DNA of 64,000 bases from Agapanthus africanus (GCA_030015575.1 CM057338.1:307895827-307959826); one strand, 5' to 3'; shown: positions 45,961 to 57,698, counted from the stretch's first letter. Numbers and translations are program-made. Notes: generated from the sequence alone by a model not told the origin.

Positions 45961-47330
45961 TCAGGTGTGTATGTTATTGAAAACTGTCTATCAATAAACT
46001 ATACTTCCTGGGTATTAGATACCGGATCAGGATCTCATATCTGTAATTCCATGCAGGCACTGAGAAAGCGTAGGGTTTTAAAGGCAGGTGATATGACCCT
46101 CAGAGTTGCAAACGGAGCCGACATGGATGCTGAGTCCATGGGGGACTATCACTTAGGAATGTCAGATGGACATGTTTTGGTTTTGCGTGATTGTTATTTT
46201 GTACCCAATGCAACTTGTAATATCATATCTGTATCTTTATTATCTAAAGAAGGTTATGAATTTGCATTTGTAAGCAATGTTGTAAACATTCACCTTAATC
46301 AAGTTTTGATTGGGTCAGGTACATTAAGCAATGGTATATACGTATTAAACCAACCACAGATTTTCAATGTCCAGAATACACACAAAAGAAAGTCTCCGGA
46401 AACAAATCAGGCTTTCTTATGGCATTGTAGACTGGGTCACATCAATGAGAGAAGGTTAACGAAGTTACATACAGAAGGATATTTAGATCCGTTTGAATAT
46501 CAATCATATGGAACTTGTCAATCCTGTCTCAAAGGAAAGATGACAAAGACTCCGTTCACTGGACATGAAGTAAGAGCGAGCGAGCTCTTGGGACTCGTAC
46601 ATAGCAACGTGTGCGGTCCAATGTCTACGCATGCGCGAAGCGGTTATTCTTACTTCATTACTTTTACGGATGACTTTTCAAGGTACGGATATGTCTTCTT
46701 AATGAAACATAAATCCGAAGCCTTTGGAAAATTCCAGGAATATAAGAATGAAGTAGAAAAACAAACCGACAAAAGTATCAAGACACTGAGATTTTATCGA
46801 GGAGGTGAATACTTGAGTGCCGAGTTCCTGGATTACCTAAAAAGAATGGAATTCTCTCTCAGCTTACTCCTCCATACACTCCGCAACATAACGGTGTATC
46901 GGAGAGACGGAACCGGACCCTATTGGATATGGTACGTTCCATGTTGAGTAACGCTGAGTTACCGCGATCATTCTGGGGATATGCACTAGAATCAGCTGCA
47001 TATCTTTTGAACCGAGTTCCAACTAAGACTGTGCCTACCACACCATATCAGATGTGGTGTGGGAAGAAACCCTATCTTAAGCACATTAAGACATGGGGAT
47101 GTCCAGCTTTTGTCAAAAAGCAGCATGCAGACAAACTCGAGGCACGCTCAGTACAGTGCAAGTTTGTGGGATATCCAAAGAACTCCAAGGGATATTTCTT
47201 CTATTGCGAAGAGGAACAAAAGGTTTTTGTTTCTCGTCATGCCTGCTTCTTGGAAACTGAGTTTTTGGAAAATCAGATAAGTGGGAGCGCAATAGAACTG
47301 GAAGAAATTCCAGAACCATGAGCTATTACT
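45961..47330 (+). pseudogene. Copia C protease and integrase region
   Basis: The aspartic protease region has WVLDTGSGSHIC (about 46009-46044). The pre-integrase HHCC region reads FLWHCRLGHINERRL (about 46410-46460) followed by GTCQSCLKGKMTKTPF. The integrase core includes YFITFTDDFSRYGYVFLMKH, LRFYRGGEYLSAEFLD, and later YLLNRVPTKTVPTTPYQMW and WGCPAFVKKQ. Protease-integrase-RT order defines copia against gypsy. Broken. Confidence 0.9.
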
Positions 47331-49052
47331 GAAATCTGAGAAGAACCAGAGGGTTCGAAAGAACATGACATTCCTACGCCACTCCGCAGGAGTAGTAGGC
47401 AGTCTCATCCGCCCGAGAGATACTACGGTTTTCTCATAGACGGGGATAGAAAGGATTGCATCATTGATAGTGATGAGTCTACTAGCTTCCAGCAGGCCAT
47501 TCAGAGCATTGACTTAGTAAAATGACTAGATGCAATGCGGACCGAAATGGAATCCATGTACACCAACAAAGTATGGACTTTAGACATTGCTCCAGATGGG
47601 GTAAAACCCATAGGATGCAAGTGGATCTTCAAGAAGAAGATTGGTGTAGATGGACAGGTTGAGACCTATAAGGCTAGACTTGTTGCGAAGGGTTTTCGTC
47701 AAAGACCTGGTTTGGACTATGACGAAACCTTTTCTCCAGTGGCTACGCTGAAATCCATTCGGATCCTTCTTGCCATTGCTGCCTTCCACGATTATAAGAT
47801 TTGGCAGATGGACGTAAAGACCGCTTTTCTAATTGGAAATTTAGAGGAGTGTGTCTATATGGACCAGCCAGAGGGTTTCATTCAGAGTGGGAGCAGCGGA
47901 AAGGTGTGCAAGTTGCTTAAGTCCATCTATGGACTAAAGCAGGCATCGCGGAGTTGGAACATCTATTTTGATGAGACAGTCAAAGATTTTGGCTTTATCA
48001 AAAATCCATATGAACCATGCATCTATAGTAGATTTGTAGCAAGAACTGTCGTATTCCTCGTTTTATACGTGGATAACATTCTTTTGATAGGAAATGACAT
48101 TCCTATGCTGCAATCTGTCAAAGGGTTCTTGTCACACAGGTTCTCCATGAAAGACCTGGGTGATGCCATTTACATTCTGGGGATCCGGATCCATCGTGAT
48201 AGATCCAAGAGGATATTAGGACTCTCGCAGTCCAGGTACATCGACACCATACTAAAAAGATTAAGTATGGAAGATTCCAAGCGCGGTAATCTACCAGCTT
48301 GTCACGGGATCACCCTCTCCAAAGAGATGTCTCCCAAGACTGATTTGGAAAGGGATCGCATGTCCATTATACCCTACACTTCTGCGGTAGGCTCTATAAT
48401 GTATGCGATGTTGTATACCAGACCGGATGTAGCTTATGCACTGAGTGTGGTAAGCCGGTATCAGTCAAACCCTGGGGAGAAGCACTGGATAGCGGTAAAG
48501 AATATTCTCAAGTACCTGAGAAGGACTAAGGAGATGTTCTTGGTGTATAGCGGAAAAGACCTCCAGATCGAGGCCTTTGCTGACTCCAGCTTCCAGAGTG
48601 ACAAGGATGATTCCAAGTCCATGTCGGGTTTTGTCTTTACCCTCAATGGAGGGGCGGTGTGTTGGAAGAGTTCCAAACAGGAAACCGTTGCTGACTCGAC
48701 GATAGAAGCGGAATATATCGCTGCTGCTGATGCCGCAAAAGAAGCCGTCTGGATGAGAAAGTTCTTGACAGAACTTCGGGTGGTTCCGTTCATTGTTGAT
48801 CCAATACCTCTGTATTGCGACAATAACGGGGCTATAGCTTTAGCGAAGGAACCCAGGTCCCATCAGAAGTCCAGACACATCTTGAGGCGGTATCACCTGA
48901 TCAGGGAGATCGTGGATCACCAGGAGATCGAGGTTCGGAGGGTTGCTACGGAAGATAACACTGCTGATCCATTCATGAAGGCCTTACCCCAGACTCAGTT
49001 CGAGCGGCTGATCGAGATGATAGGTCTTCGATACGCCAGTACATGGCCTTAG
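47331..49052 (+). pseudogene. Copia C reverse transcriptase and RNase H region
   Basis: RT begins near 47535 with MESMYTNKVWTLDIAPDGVK. The usual copia series follows: GCKWIFKKKIGVDGQVETYK, GLDYDETFSPVATLKSIRIL, WQMDVKTAFLIG, KSIYGLKQASRSWNIYFDE, the catalytic region near 48060-48100, FSMKDLGDAIYILGIRIHRD and TRPDVAYALSVVSRYQSNPG. RNase H follows with FADSSFQSDKDDSKSMSGFV, AEYIAAADAAKEAVWMRKFL and NTADPFMKALPQ, ending at 49052 beside the PPT. The RT-RNase H stretch is one of the longest continuous frames in the window (47535-49052). Confidence 0.92.
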
Positions 49053-49066
49053 TGCAAGTGGGAGAT

Positions 49067-51158
49067 TGTTAGTGTATATGCCCTAGAGGCCATTACTGTA
49101 TCATACTAGTTTGTATATTACTTAATGAAAGCATGGGATATTCACCATTGTATAGACAATCTTGCTCAAAATAGTAGTATGCTACTTGGTTTGTCTCTAC
49201 TTCAATGTGTGTACATGTGTTTCTTTTAACATATCGCCTATACACATTAATGGAGCCCTTAGGATCTTTGCTTGATTACCAGCGTTGTGATGGCAGTCAC
49301 ACTCGTGGGGGCTGGGTAATCCACAAGCACATCCTTATACAGGTCCCTAGACGTAGGACTATCAAGACAGGGCATCTATACTCCGGAGTAGACTAGCGTA
49401 TGGCTTCTCATCCCAGCAGGGGAGACGGTCTGTCCCACAGCCGTCAGTACGTCGTACTTGAGATAGTATGCGGGTGCTCGTTAGGTTACGAGTACACTGG
49501 ACAGGACTCATCGGGAACTGATTGGTTGGTACTATACCTATCGTTAGTTATCAGTTCCCAGGTGACATGAGTACAGCTTAGTCCGCTGACTTGACACTGT
49601 CACTTCGCCTCGAGTGTGTTCCCACTGTACTTTGATTACTACCCTATCACGGCTCAAAGGAGTCGTGCAAACAGGTAGTAGTTGGGTGCAGTCCCGAAGC
49701 ACTTGGAGGCAGTGACGATTAGATAGGATTCGTCTCTCCCAGTATTGGGAGTTGATATCGCGCTGTGTCAAGGAGAGCCATTACACACAGTCGTCCCTAA
49801 CCAGGGCAAGCGAGATACACTGGTAGGTTTCCAGTGTTATCTCAGGGTGTTCTGGGCTACACTCCGACACGACTTGTACCGTTATTAGGGGACTGACGTT
49901 TACCGCCCCCTAGGCCCACCATGCGATATTCTCAGACGAACAGACCGGACTGTACGGAGACTGTCACATTCAGGCTCAGTAGGAGTTCGGATGAGTTCAC
50001 CTCGTCAGTCTTCTTATCGGCATCTACCTGGGGGCCGTTACGCACAGCTAGTGCCGCTTGCGGTCTGTGGTTAAACCCACTGCCAACGTAGTGTCGAGTC
50101 TTTAGAGTCCCACAAAGAGAGCTATTCGCCTTTAGGCAAAAGAGTAGAGGTCGCATGGTTTTGCGACAGGGTTCGGTCACATCCACGCTCTTGTGCACGT
50201 TTGGTGTCTGGGAAATTATTACTAGCGGGCTTTGGTTTAAGCCAGATCCTAGTATACGTTTTGGGATTGGTTTTATCTCGTTTGTATTCGTGTTTCTCGG
50301 AACGCGGATGCGGGTGTGTATGCACGGTTGACAGAAACAGAGGCAGAGGATTCTTATTAGGGTTGTTGACTATTGACTTTTGCTAAACCCTAATGAGAAT
50401 AAGAAATATGATTAATAATAATATTAATTAAGTATTATTGTGCCATGGTTAGGTTGAAAGGTTGACTTTGTTGACTTGTTGACTTTGTTGACCGGTCGAC
50501 TAGGTTGGACTTGTTGACCATCATCATGACAATGGCTATCATTTCATGGCTATGACTTTTGCTTGCTTGTTTGTTCACAAAATGCATTAAATTCATGAAA
50601 TGATAATGCCATTGACATGAACCATCACAAGATGCTTAATTATTGTTATTATTATGATTATTTGGTGTTATGAGAGCATGGAGGTAAAAAGTCTTCTTCA
50701 TTCTATCATATTGATTCTCTCTCATCCTCAAAGCTCTCATCTTCCTCTTGCTCTCTCTAGCTCATGGTTCTACTGTCTCATGAGTTAAGAAACAAGAACC
50801 ATAGAGATAAAACCCAAAACACTTCTCTACTCATCCTAGTGTACAAGGTCTAACAAGCCAAGTATTCTAGTTTCCTCTAGATTGAGGTTGGAGCCAAAGG
50901 TAGAAGCTTTCGGGTGGATCCATCTTCGGCACAAGGAGACGACGAGGTGAGGCCGATCCGACCACCACAAGGAGTTGAAGAGAAGGAGTTCAAGTTTAGG
51001 TATAACCCCTAACCTAGTAGCTAAACTCTTAGTTAGGTTGTTAGATAGTTTGTTTAACAAAGATATGTTTCTAGAGTCCATGTTACCCCCACTGTAAAAA
51101 TCGTTTTTCACCATTTCCGCAACCCCAAAGAACCGGGGATGGGTAACGTGGACTTACA
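49067..51158 (+). repeat. 3' LTR of copia C
   Basis: 2092 bp, preceded by the PPT AGTGCAAGTGGGAGAT and followed by GAATC. It keeps the W-box cluster (50366-50518). Confidence 0.95.
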
Positions 51159-51163
51159 GAATC

Positions 51164-51626
51164 GGTAAAGGCCTCCATTTGGATTACCATACACCAAGAA
51201 CAGTTCTTTAGTCCTTCGCAAGTACTTAAGAATGTTCTTCACTGCTATCCAATGTTTCTCCCCTGGATTGGATTAATACCTGTTTACTACAGCCAGTGCA
51301 TAAGCTACATCAGGGCGGGTACATAACATCGCATACATTATAGATCCCATGGCTGAAGCATAGGGTATAATACTCATGCGAGCTCTCTCTTCATCAGTCT
51401 TCAGATAGAAGTCTTTGGAGAGAGTGATTCCATGACAAGCGGGCAAGGCACCACGCTTGGAATCTTCCATACTAAATCTTTTTAGGATAGTGTCAATGTA
51501 CTTTAATTGGGACAATCCTAATAACCTCTTGGATCTATCTCTATAGATCCTTATGCCCAAAATGCACGAGACATCACCCAGGTCCTTCATGGAGAACTTT
51601 TGTGAGAAGAATAATTTGACCGATTG
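51164..51626 (-). pseudogene. Copia A late RT segment
   Basis: On the minus strand: FSMKDLGDVSCILGIRIYRD, RSKRLLGLSQLKYIDTILKR, MEDSKRGALPACHGITLSKD and CTRPDVAYALAVVNRY. These correspond to 48130-48465 of copia C. Its outer edge carries GATTG against LTR X; its inner edge meets copia C. Confidence 0.88.
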
Positions 51627-52163
51627 TGTCATGACCCGAAATTGGCACGTGACGGCCCTTAAACTACGCAACGTCCACAGGCATAACGCAATCTAAGTAA
51701 GCCGAAAACCCAGCAATCTAAACCATCAAAAGTAGTAAGTGATAAGAACATATTTAAAACTTTTGAAACCTCAAATACAAATTCTTTAAAGTCCAACTTT
51801 ATTTCCTTTAAAATTTTGGCAGCACCTCCTTTGTAAAACAAGACCCAAAAAGGGTACAACATAAATATATAAGTAAAGTATCCCCAAACGGGATAAAATC
51901 CATGCCCAAAGGCGGAAAAAAACCACCACAACAGATATACGACGCCGTAGCGAAGAAAAAAACGATATGAATAAAAACTGCATAAAGGAACTCCAAGTCA
52001 CAAAATAATATACAATATCGTCCTCACAACTCCTCTCTAAGTCAAAACATGATAATGGTAGATGGAGAGTACATGGTACAAAGATACACAATGAGCAACA
52101 TCGGATAACCGCAAAACCCACCTATAGCAAAACTGCTCACAGTCAGCCCTTAATACCGGGAGT
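51627..52163 (-). repeat. Chromovirus-like LTR X, right-hand end piece
   Basis: It begins TGTCATGACCCGAAATTGGC in plus immediately after GATTG. This is the opposite end of the LTR type whose TGTAACG start is at 21496. AT-rich, with no gene. It joins copia A LTR sequence at about 52163. Confidence 0.65.
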
Positions 52164-52479
52164 CTAGTCTACTCTGGAATATCGATGCCCCGTCTCGATA
52201 TACCCATGACTAGGAACAGTTAAAGGATATGATTATAAACTACAGGTGTCCCACTAGTATGATCTGCATCATAGTCGCAGTAGTCAAGCAAATATCATAT
52301 GTGCTTTATCAACATGTACCAAATGAGTAAGATGTATAATCAAATGAACATGTCAAGATAAAGTAAACCAGATAGCATACTATCATGTCGAGCAAGAAAG
52401 TCATCTATATATACATATATATACATGTCCAAGAATCCACTATACATATAATGGCCTTAGGGCATACACATATTCAACA
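52164..52479 (-). repeat. Copia A LTR fragment with an unoccupied Athila target site
   Basis: Matches 28462-28685 joined to 40349-40440 of the shared LTR, reading straight through CATGT (52384-52388) where the other copy holds the Athila element. The right edge has the TG start of the LTR (minus TGTTGAATATGTGTATGCCC at 52479). Confidence 0.85.
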
Positions 52480-53133
52480 CCCAGTCCTTTATATAGCCCT
52501 CAAATCAGAAACCGTAGATCTCATTGGTTTAGATATACCATCAAGATCCAATTTCCAAAATCACAGATCCTACGACCATTAATTGGTCGCGGATACGCCG
52601 CATATACGGGTTATGGCAGCGGTTAGGCGGTGGTTTGGTAGAATTAGGGTTTCAAATTTCAGGTGCTTTCTCATGTTGATACGTAGAGATTTTTTCCATA
52701 TCTAGATTCTACAAATATTTCTCTGAGTCTCTGCCAATATTGATTCTACGATTTTATTGGCAGATTTTTTATCCTGACATCTCGAATATCTCAATTTCCC
52801 GGCCTGAGCTAAATCTGCATAATATCTCCATGAATAATGTTAGTAATATTTGTTATATTAGAGATATAATCTTAATCATTTTATATGGTAATAAATCTTT
52901 AAGAAATTTGATTAAGATTATTTGATATGATGTGCTTCTTTTAATTACTAAAATATTATATAAATATAAAATGCATATATTTTCCTTCATGATGTTAATT
53001 ATAATGTATAAACATATGGTAAATTGTATTTTGCAGATAAATCCAAATATGTTCTATATTTATAATAAACACAATTAAATATTTAAGAAAAATAAGGAAA
53101 ATTTTATATCAAATGTGCAATATTTTCGACTGA
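52480..53133 (-). repeat. Probable Athila-type LTR remnant
   Basis: It ends GCAATATTTTCGACTGAACA in plus, close to the Athila LTR end (GCAGTATTTTCGACTGATCA), and contains a weathered paired GC palindrome (52585-52632). The left end of the LTR is not recognisable. AT-rich with no gene. Confidence 0.5.
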
Positions 53134-54800
53134 ACATTCGCTTTGTGTTTGTATATGTGTTTCTAAACGTCGACTAATTGCTATACGTCGATTGGTAGGG
53201 GTTGCACATATCTTGTATCTTGTTTGCGATGGTTTGTGGATATGAAGTATTGGTCGTCGTGATTGAATAGCCGGGGGATGTGAGAAAAGTATTCTTTTCT
53301 TTCATTCATATATTTGTAAATGTGATATAATATTCTTTTGCGGGGCACATCCGGGTTAAGGTTGTAGCGACCTTTGTATTATTCATTTACTTTTTCTGCA
53401 CGTAGGATAGACCCAAGGTGAGGTGCACAAACTACCAGGTTTTTGAAATGCCGAGCAGCCTACTTATCTCAATGAGAGAGGTTGCTTCACTTAGGGGATT
53501 CGGCGGGTAGTTTGCCGCGCCCGTAGGAGTCTAGGGTGAGAGTTTGGCTATTCATCATGACCGTGAAATCCGTTTTTCGTTAGAGACTAAAACGAAACAC
53601 GGAAATCCTAGTATATCCAATATTTTCATCTGTGTTACTTCTGCTGTGATTTGTGATCTGTGATGACTATTATTGTGTGAGACAGATGGTTATATATAAA
53701 TTATATATAATAAATGTTGCTTATGTGTTGCATCCGCGCTAGTCTAGCCCCTGCCCTGCCGTAAATTAAGTAACCTTACGGTGAAGACCCGGCGTCCCGT
53801 GGCGAATGCGGATGGCATAAGCATACGTTCTATTTTCATTTCTTTCTGCAATTATAGAGTTAAATGATGGGACTGCATTAATTTTGATTAGTGCAAAGAA
53901 AAAAATCCAAAAGTTTAAATTGTTGGAACGATTAAAAACCGCTCGGTTTTCTTTAAAAACAACTTTTAAATGTGGAGTCCAAACCACTCCTTTTAAAAAC
54001 TATCAGGTTCCATCGACTATATCAAGTTCATTACGTTCACGGTTTTCGTCAAAACCAGTCGTAACCCTCCGTCATTTCAGATAGGTATCCAGTAGTATTC
54101 AAGCTATGTATTTTGACCTTCGCTAAGGCATAGTGATTGGTGGCTATTTGGATATCTGTCTGTAGATAGATAGATGCGTTAATTTAGGACAGCGTGCAGC
54201 TATTTTGGCCTTCGTCAAGAATTTTTACGAATGGGTCTATGTTAGCCTAGACAATGACGGATAGAACTTGACTTGCGTGTTATGATATTTTAGCCTTCGT
54301 CAAGGTCATAAGCACCTGGGGTAAAATTCCACATCGGGAGTTTCAAAGGAAAAGGAAACTTGCTAGTTTTGCATGATTTTGGTAGGATTCCTTTAAACTT
54401 ATCACACAATGATAATTAGATCTCGATCCTACTGTGAATAGTTATTATTATTCTTCGGGAGAGTTTTTCACTTAACAATCAATGCTATAAACCAAGTATG
54501 TGTCTAGAAAGGTGTTAGCGGGGCAACGCCTCCAGGGAAAAGAGGTTATTTAATTAAGGAATTTCGCGAAAGCGTTGTAAAATCTCTCTCGAAGTACCAA
54601 CATTAGCCTTTCCGAAAGGTTAAAGCAAGAATTGTATAAGGTGCAATTAATCCTGACTAATTCTTCTTTTATGGTTTGAAGGAGAATTCGAGAAAACAGT
54701 GGAAGCCATCCTGTTTAGATAAACTAGAAAACCAATCTAAACTTGCAAGAGCATTCATGTTGAGTGTTTGTTCTCTCTCTCTCCTAATTGCAGTGACCAA
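53134..54800 (+). other. Leader of copia C3 with conserved stem-loop
   Basis: It aligns with 43460-45080 of copia C, starting with CTAATTGCTATACGTCGATT. The stem-loop spans 53408-53533: TAGACCC (53408-53414), CAAACTACC (53428-53436) pairing with GGTAGTTTG (53506-53514), and GAGTCTA (53527-53533). The GGTGTCTAGAAAGGTG block lies near 54500. No gene. Confidence 0.8.
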
Positions 54801-54801
54801 G

Positions 54802-55930
54802 ATGATCGGACTTGAGTTACTATTAGATAAAAATATATTGACGGGGCCAAACTATAAAGATTGGGTAAGGAATGTCCAGATGGCCATTACTTATGACAAG
54901 CTGGGCTAACTCTTTACTACTAAAGCCCCCGCCATCTCAGGTCCAGATTCCACCATCGCGGATATTGAAATCCGTAAGACATGGAAAATAGACAGTGAGA
55001 AAGCCAAGTGTCTTGTACTGACCTCTATATATAATGTACACCAGAGGCAGCACGAGAAGATGGACTTAGCTTCCATCTTCCTCCATACTAAGAATTTATA
55101 TGGAGAGTAATCTTGTATCACAAGATACGAGATCTCGAAAAAACTCTTTCAGACGAGATTGGCTGTCGGGTCATCTGTAGGGGACCACATCTTTAAGATG
55201 ATCATCTTTATTGAAGAGCTCACGGACTTTGAGACCACGTTGGAGAACGAGTTATACACGGAATTAATTCTACAGTCCCTCCACTCTACCTATGCACAGT
55301 TTATATTGAATTTCAATATTCAAGGGAAGAAAGTTACACTTCGAGAGCTCCTTAACATGTTGAGGAGTATAGAGGGCGCCCTAAAGAAAACCAGTGAGAC
55401 GCCCGCTCTGCTTATCGGTGAACCTTCTTCCTTTAGATCCAAGGCGAAAGCTAAGGGAAAGAAGAAGGCCCCCACCAAGCCGAAAGGCGGTGTCGCTAAG
55501 GTATAGGGGAAGGGTAAGGCAAAAGTTGGAGGGCAACAGTAGGGAAAGAAGAATGTTTCTATTATCGTAAGAAAGGACATTGGAAGAAGGACTCCAAGGC
55601 TTGGAGAGACAAGAACCGGAATTCAAAGCAAGTTGTCGTTTTGGCTTCAGGTGTGTTTATGATTGAAAATTGTCTGTCAATCAAATCTACTTCCTGGGTA
55701 TTGGATACCGGTTCAGGATCTCATATCTGTAATTCATTGCAGGCACTGAGAAGCCGTAGAGTTTTGAAGGCAGGTAATATGACCCTCAGGGTTGCGAACG
55801 GAGCGAGCATGGATACTATTTCAGTAGGGGAATATCACCTAGGATTGACAAGTGGAAACATTTTGATTTTGCGTAACTATTTTTGTGTACCAAGTTTGAC
55901 ATGTAATATCATCTCTATATCATTACCATC
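54802..55930 (+). pseudogene. Copia C3 gag and protease region
   Basis: Gag start (MIGLELLLDKNILTGPNYKD), LENELYTELILQSLHSTYAQ, ELLNMLRSIEG, a lysine-rich linker, a knuckle region near 55550, and the protease-region WVLDTGSGSHIC near 55695-55730, all parallel to copia C. Broken in several places. Confidence 0.85.
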
Positions 55931-57608
55931 TGTTCACTCCAGAATATTGTATTTAATACTGCTCATTCTTCTGCTCATTTATTTATAGGTAGGTGCTTTT
56001 GATCCGTGTTTGCTACATATTTACAGGTTATAGGTTTCTAGTCCAAAATAACGCAAATCATACAAAATATCCACCGTTATGCCAAAATCCAAAACATCTG
56101 CCACAAACAGATAAAATCTGGGTTCCGGTCATCTACACCCGTCCAGTGCCGCTTACCAGTTCGAGAGACAAGACAAATAACAGGGGTCATTCGTGTTTAG
56201 GACAAACACAGAGCACGAGAGAGGCAGCACAAAAATCAAGAGGTGCGCGGAGCTCGAGGGAGATCAAAGTCAAAAGGATTAAATTTGAAGCCATTTTGGA
56301 CCGTTGGAAATATGAAGATGTCTTGGAACCATTTTGCAATTTGGGACCTGTAAAATAGAAGAAGAAATCAACATAAGAAATCCCAGAAAAAACGACACAA
56401 CAAGCCTTCCAAACGGCCACGGAACCACGGCCAATATGGCGTTTGCGCGGCGGTTCCGCGGTCATGACGTGTCATCATTTGACCGTCTTTTAGGGGTAGT
56501 TAGGTAATTGTATTAGGACTCAGAATATGACCCTAGGGTTTCAGTTCTCTGCCTATAAATAGTCCAGTATTGAGCCAAGGAGGGATGCTTTTTCTTTAGT
56601 AGAATTTAGTGTATTTTAGTTTGTATCTCTTCTTCTTCATCATCTTTCCTCCATGAAATTGTAGTGTGAGCTCTTGAGTGGAAGTTCAATGAAGATGAGA
56701 GTTGTTTTTCTTAACTTGTATTTTCATTTCCTTGTCTTGTAATTTTAATTCCTATTGTAATTTTATTTATTGTTTTTAAGTAGTTGTTGTTGCTTCTTGT
56801 TTGATTTTCCTTCTTTTCTAAACCGTATTTTCAAGCCATGATACTCTATGAAGTCCCTTACTTAGATGAGGGCCCAAGTTGTTAGCTTGCTACCATTTTG
56901 TAAAACCGTATTTTCATTTCTTGCTTTTCTTCTTTCTTGTTTTTTTTTTAAATGTGTGAATAATTTCTACACTTGTTAGGGCTAAGGAAGGTTGGTATGA
57001 GGGACGGAAAACTCTCTTGTGCTTCTCTTCGCTGAACACATTAAAACGAACCTAGACCAAATAAACGCAACCCCTCCCTTAGGAGCACTATATGTGACAT
57101 ATAGCCGCGACCTAAGTTGAGAAGTCTTTTGGACACACTACAACATGACATGTAGTCGTGACCCAATTGGGTGCATGGTTGCGTATGTTTGGCCGAGGGT
57201 TAGAAATAAGCGCACGTAGCGGATGGACCAGGGACACTAGGAATGGATTTAGCGTTGGAAAGCTTGCTTAAACTCGCAAATCCCATTCCTATTTCCTCCT
57301 AATCCGCGCTATTTTCGATTATCCCAACATCATTTCAAGAATGACAAAAGACAAGCACAAGACTAATCCTAACTCTACTAACCAACCTTAACCCTAACAA
57401 GTTTACTTGAATATAAAATACGAACACTTAGGATAGATTCGAACATACATATATACATTCTTTAATTAACTCGTCTAAGCTAAGAACGGACATACAACCA
57501 TCTCCATGCGGACGACCCGTGCTCAACCGGCTAGCTGCAAAGCGACACCGTCTTGATTGCGGTAAATATAAAACACGTAGAACGCATAGCATAAAATTGT
57601 AACGATCA
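55931..57608 (+). repeat. 5' LTR of B3
   Basis: About 1.68 kb from TGTTCACTCCAGAATATT to ACGATCA. Its start aligns with the minus-strand start of the B1 LTR (GGTGCTTTTGA, GCTACAT, ACAGGTTA). Core promoter at 56530-56561; paired GC palindrome at 56414-56463. Confidence 0.85.
56530..56561 (+). promoter_or_regulatory. Core promoter of B3: telo-box and TATA box
   Basis: ACCCTAGGGTTT (56530-56541) is followed by CCTATAAATAG, with TATAAATA at 56554-56561. Same arrangement as in B1 and B2. Confidence 0.6.
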
Positions 57609-57610
57609 AA

Positions 57611-57675
57611 TGGCGCCATTGCCGGGGATCAAACCCGGGTCACCCGCGTGACAGGCGGGAATACTCACCACTATA
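57611..57675 (-). tRNA. Captured tRNA-Asp(GTC) primer fragment, not a gene
   Basis: The minus strand reads as plant tRNA-Asp from about nt 11 through the 3' CCA: TATAGTGG, AGTATTCCCGCCTGTCACG (anticodon GTC), GCGGGTGACCCGGG, then CCCCGG and the acceptor end GCGCCA. Against the tRNA-Asp sequence I recall, 62 of 65 positions agree. The first 10 nt of the tRNA are absent and the CCA end is encoded, which nuclear tRNA genes do not have. It starts exactly at the PBS position next to the LTR, so it is a reverse-transcribed primer tail. Confidence 0.9.
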
Positions 57676-57680
57676 TCAAA

Positions 57681-57698
57681 TGGTGTCGTTGCCGGGGA
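57681..57698 (+). other. Second PBS of B3 (tRNA-Asp)
   Basis: TGGTGTCGTTGCCGGGGA follows ATCAAA, repeating ATCAAATGG of the first PBS (57605-57613) 70 nt downstream (57675-57683). The sequence after it (GAGATGGTAACG) continues as in the B2 leader, so this is the resident PBS. Confidence 0.85.

Larger units (their letters stand above)
40926..51158 (+). mobile_element. Ty1/copia element C, two LTRs and gag-pol
   Basis: The 10.23-kb element is flanked by GAATC and inserted in the RNase H region of copia A. Parts in order: 5' LTR 40926-43019, initiator tRNA-Met PBS (TGGTATCAGAGC, 43021-43032), 2-kb leader, gag-pol 45103-49052, PPT 49051-49066, 3' LTR 49067-51158. The LTRs differ by roughly 3% by hand sampling, so the age is similar to that of the Athila element. 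It looks whole in layout; the coding region has about three breaks. Confidence 0.93.
21497..51626 (-). mobile_element. Ty1/copia family A: two partial units joined by one LTR
   Basis: Minus-strand copia sequence in an unusual order. The right unit gives late RT (51626-51159) and RNase H (40925-40455), then a single LTR (40440-26702), PBS, leader, gag, integrase and early RT (down to 21497). Both outer edges carry GATTG (21497-21501 and 51622-51626) against opposite ends of an X-type LTR. This fits a tandem formed by recombination in the LTRs after X had inserted in RT. The LTR holds the Athila element, and the right unit holds copia C. Confidence 0.75.

Noticed and set aside
52480-53133. The 5' LTR of copia C3
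   Set aside because: Its end resembles the Athila LTR end rather than the copia LTR end (GTGGACTTACA), and no PBS follows.
57611-57675. A functional tRNA-Asp gene on the minus strand
   Set aside because: It lacks the first 10 nt of the tRNA, has the CCA end encoded, and lies exactly at the PBS position of an LTR element.
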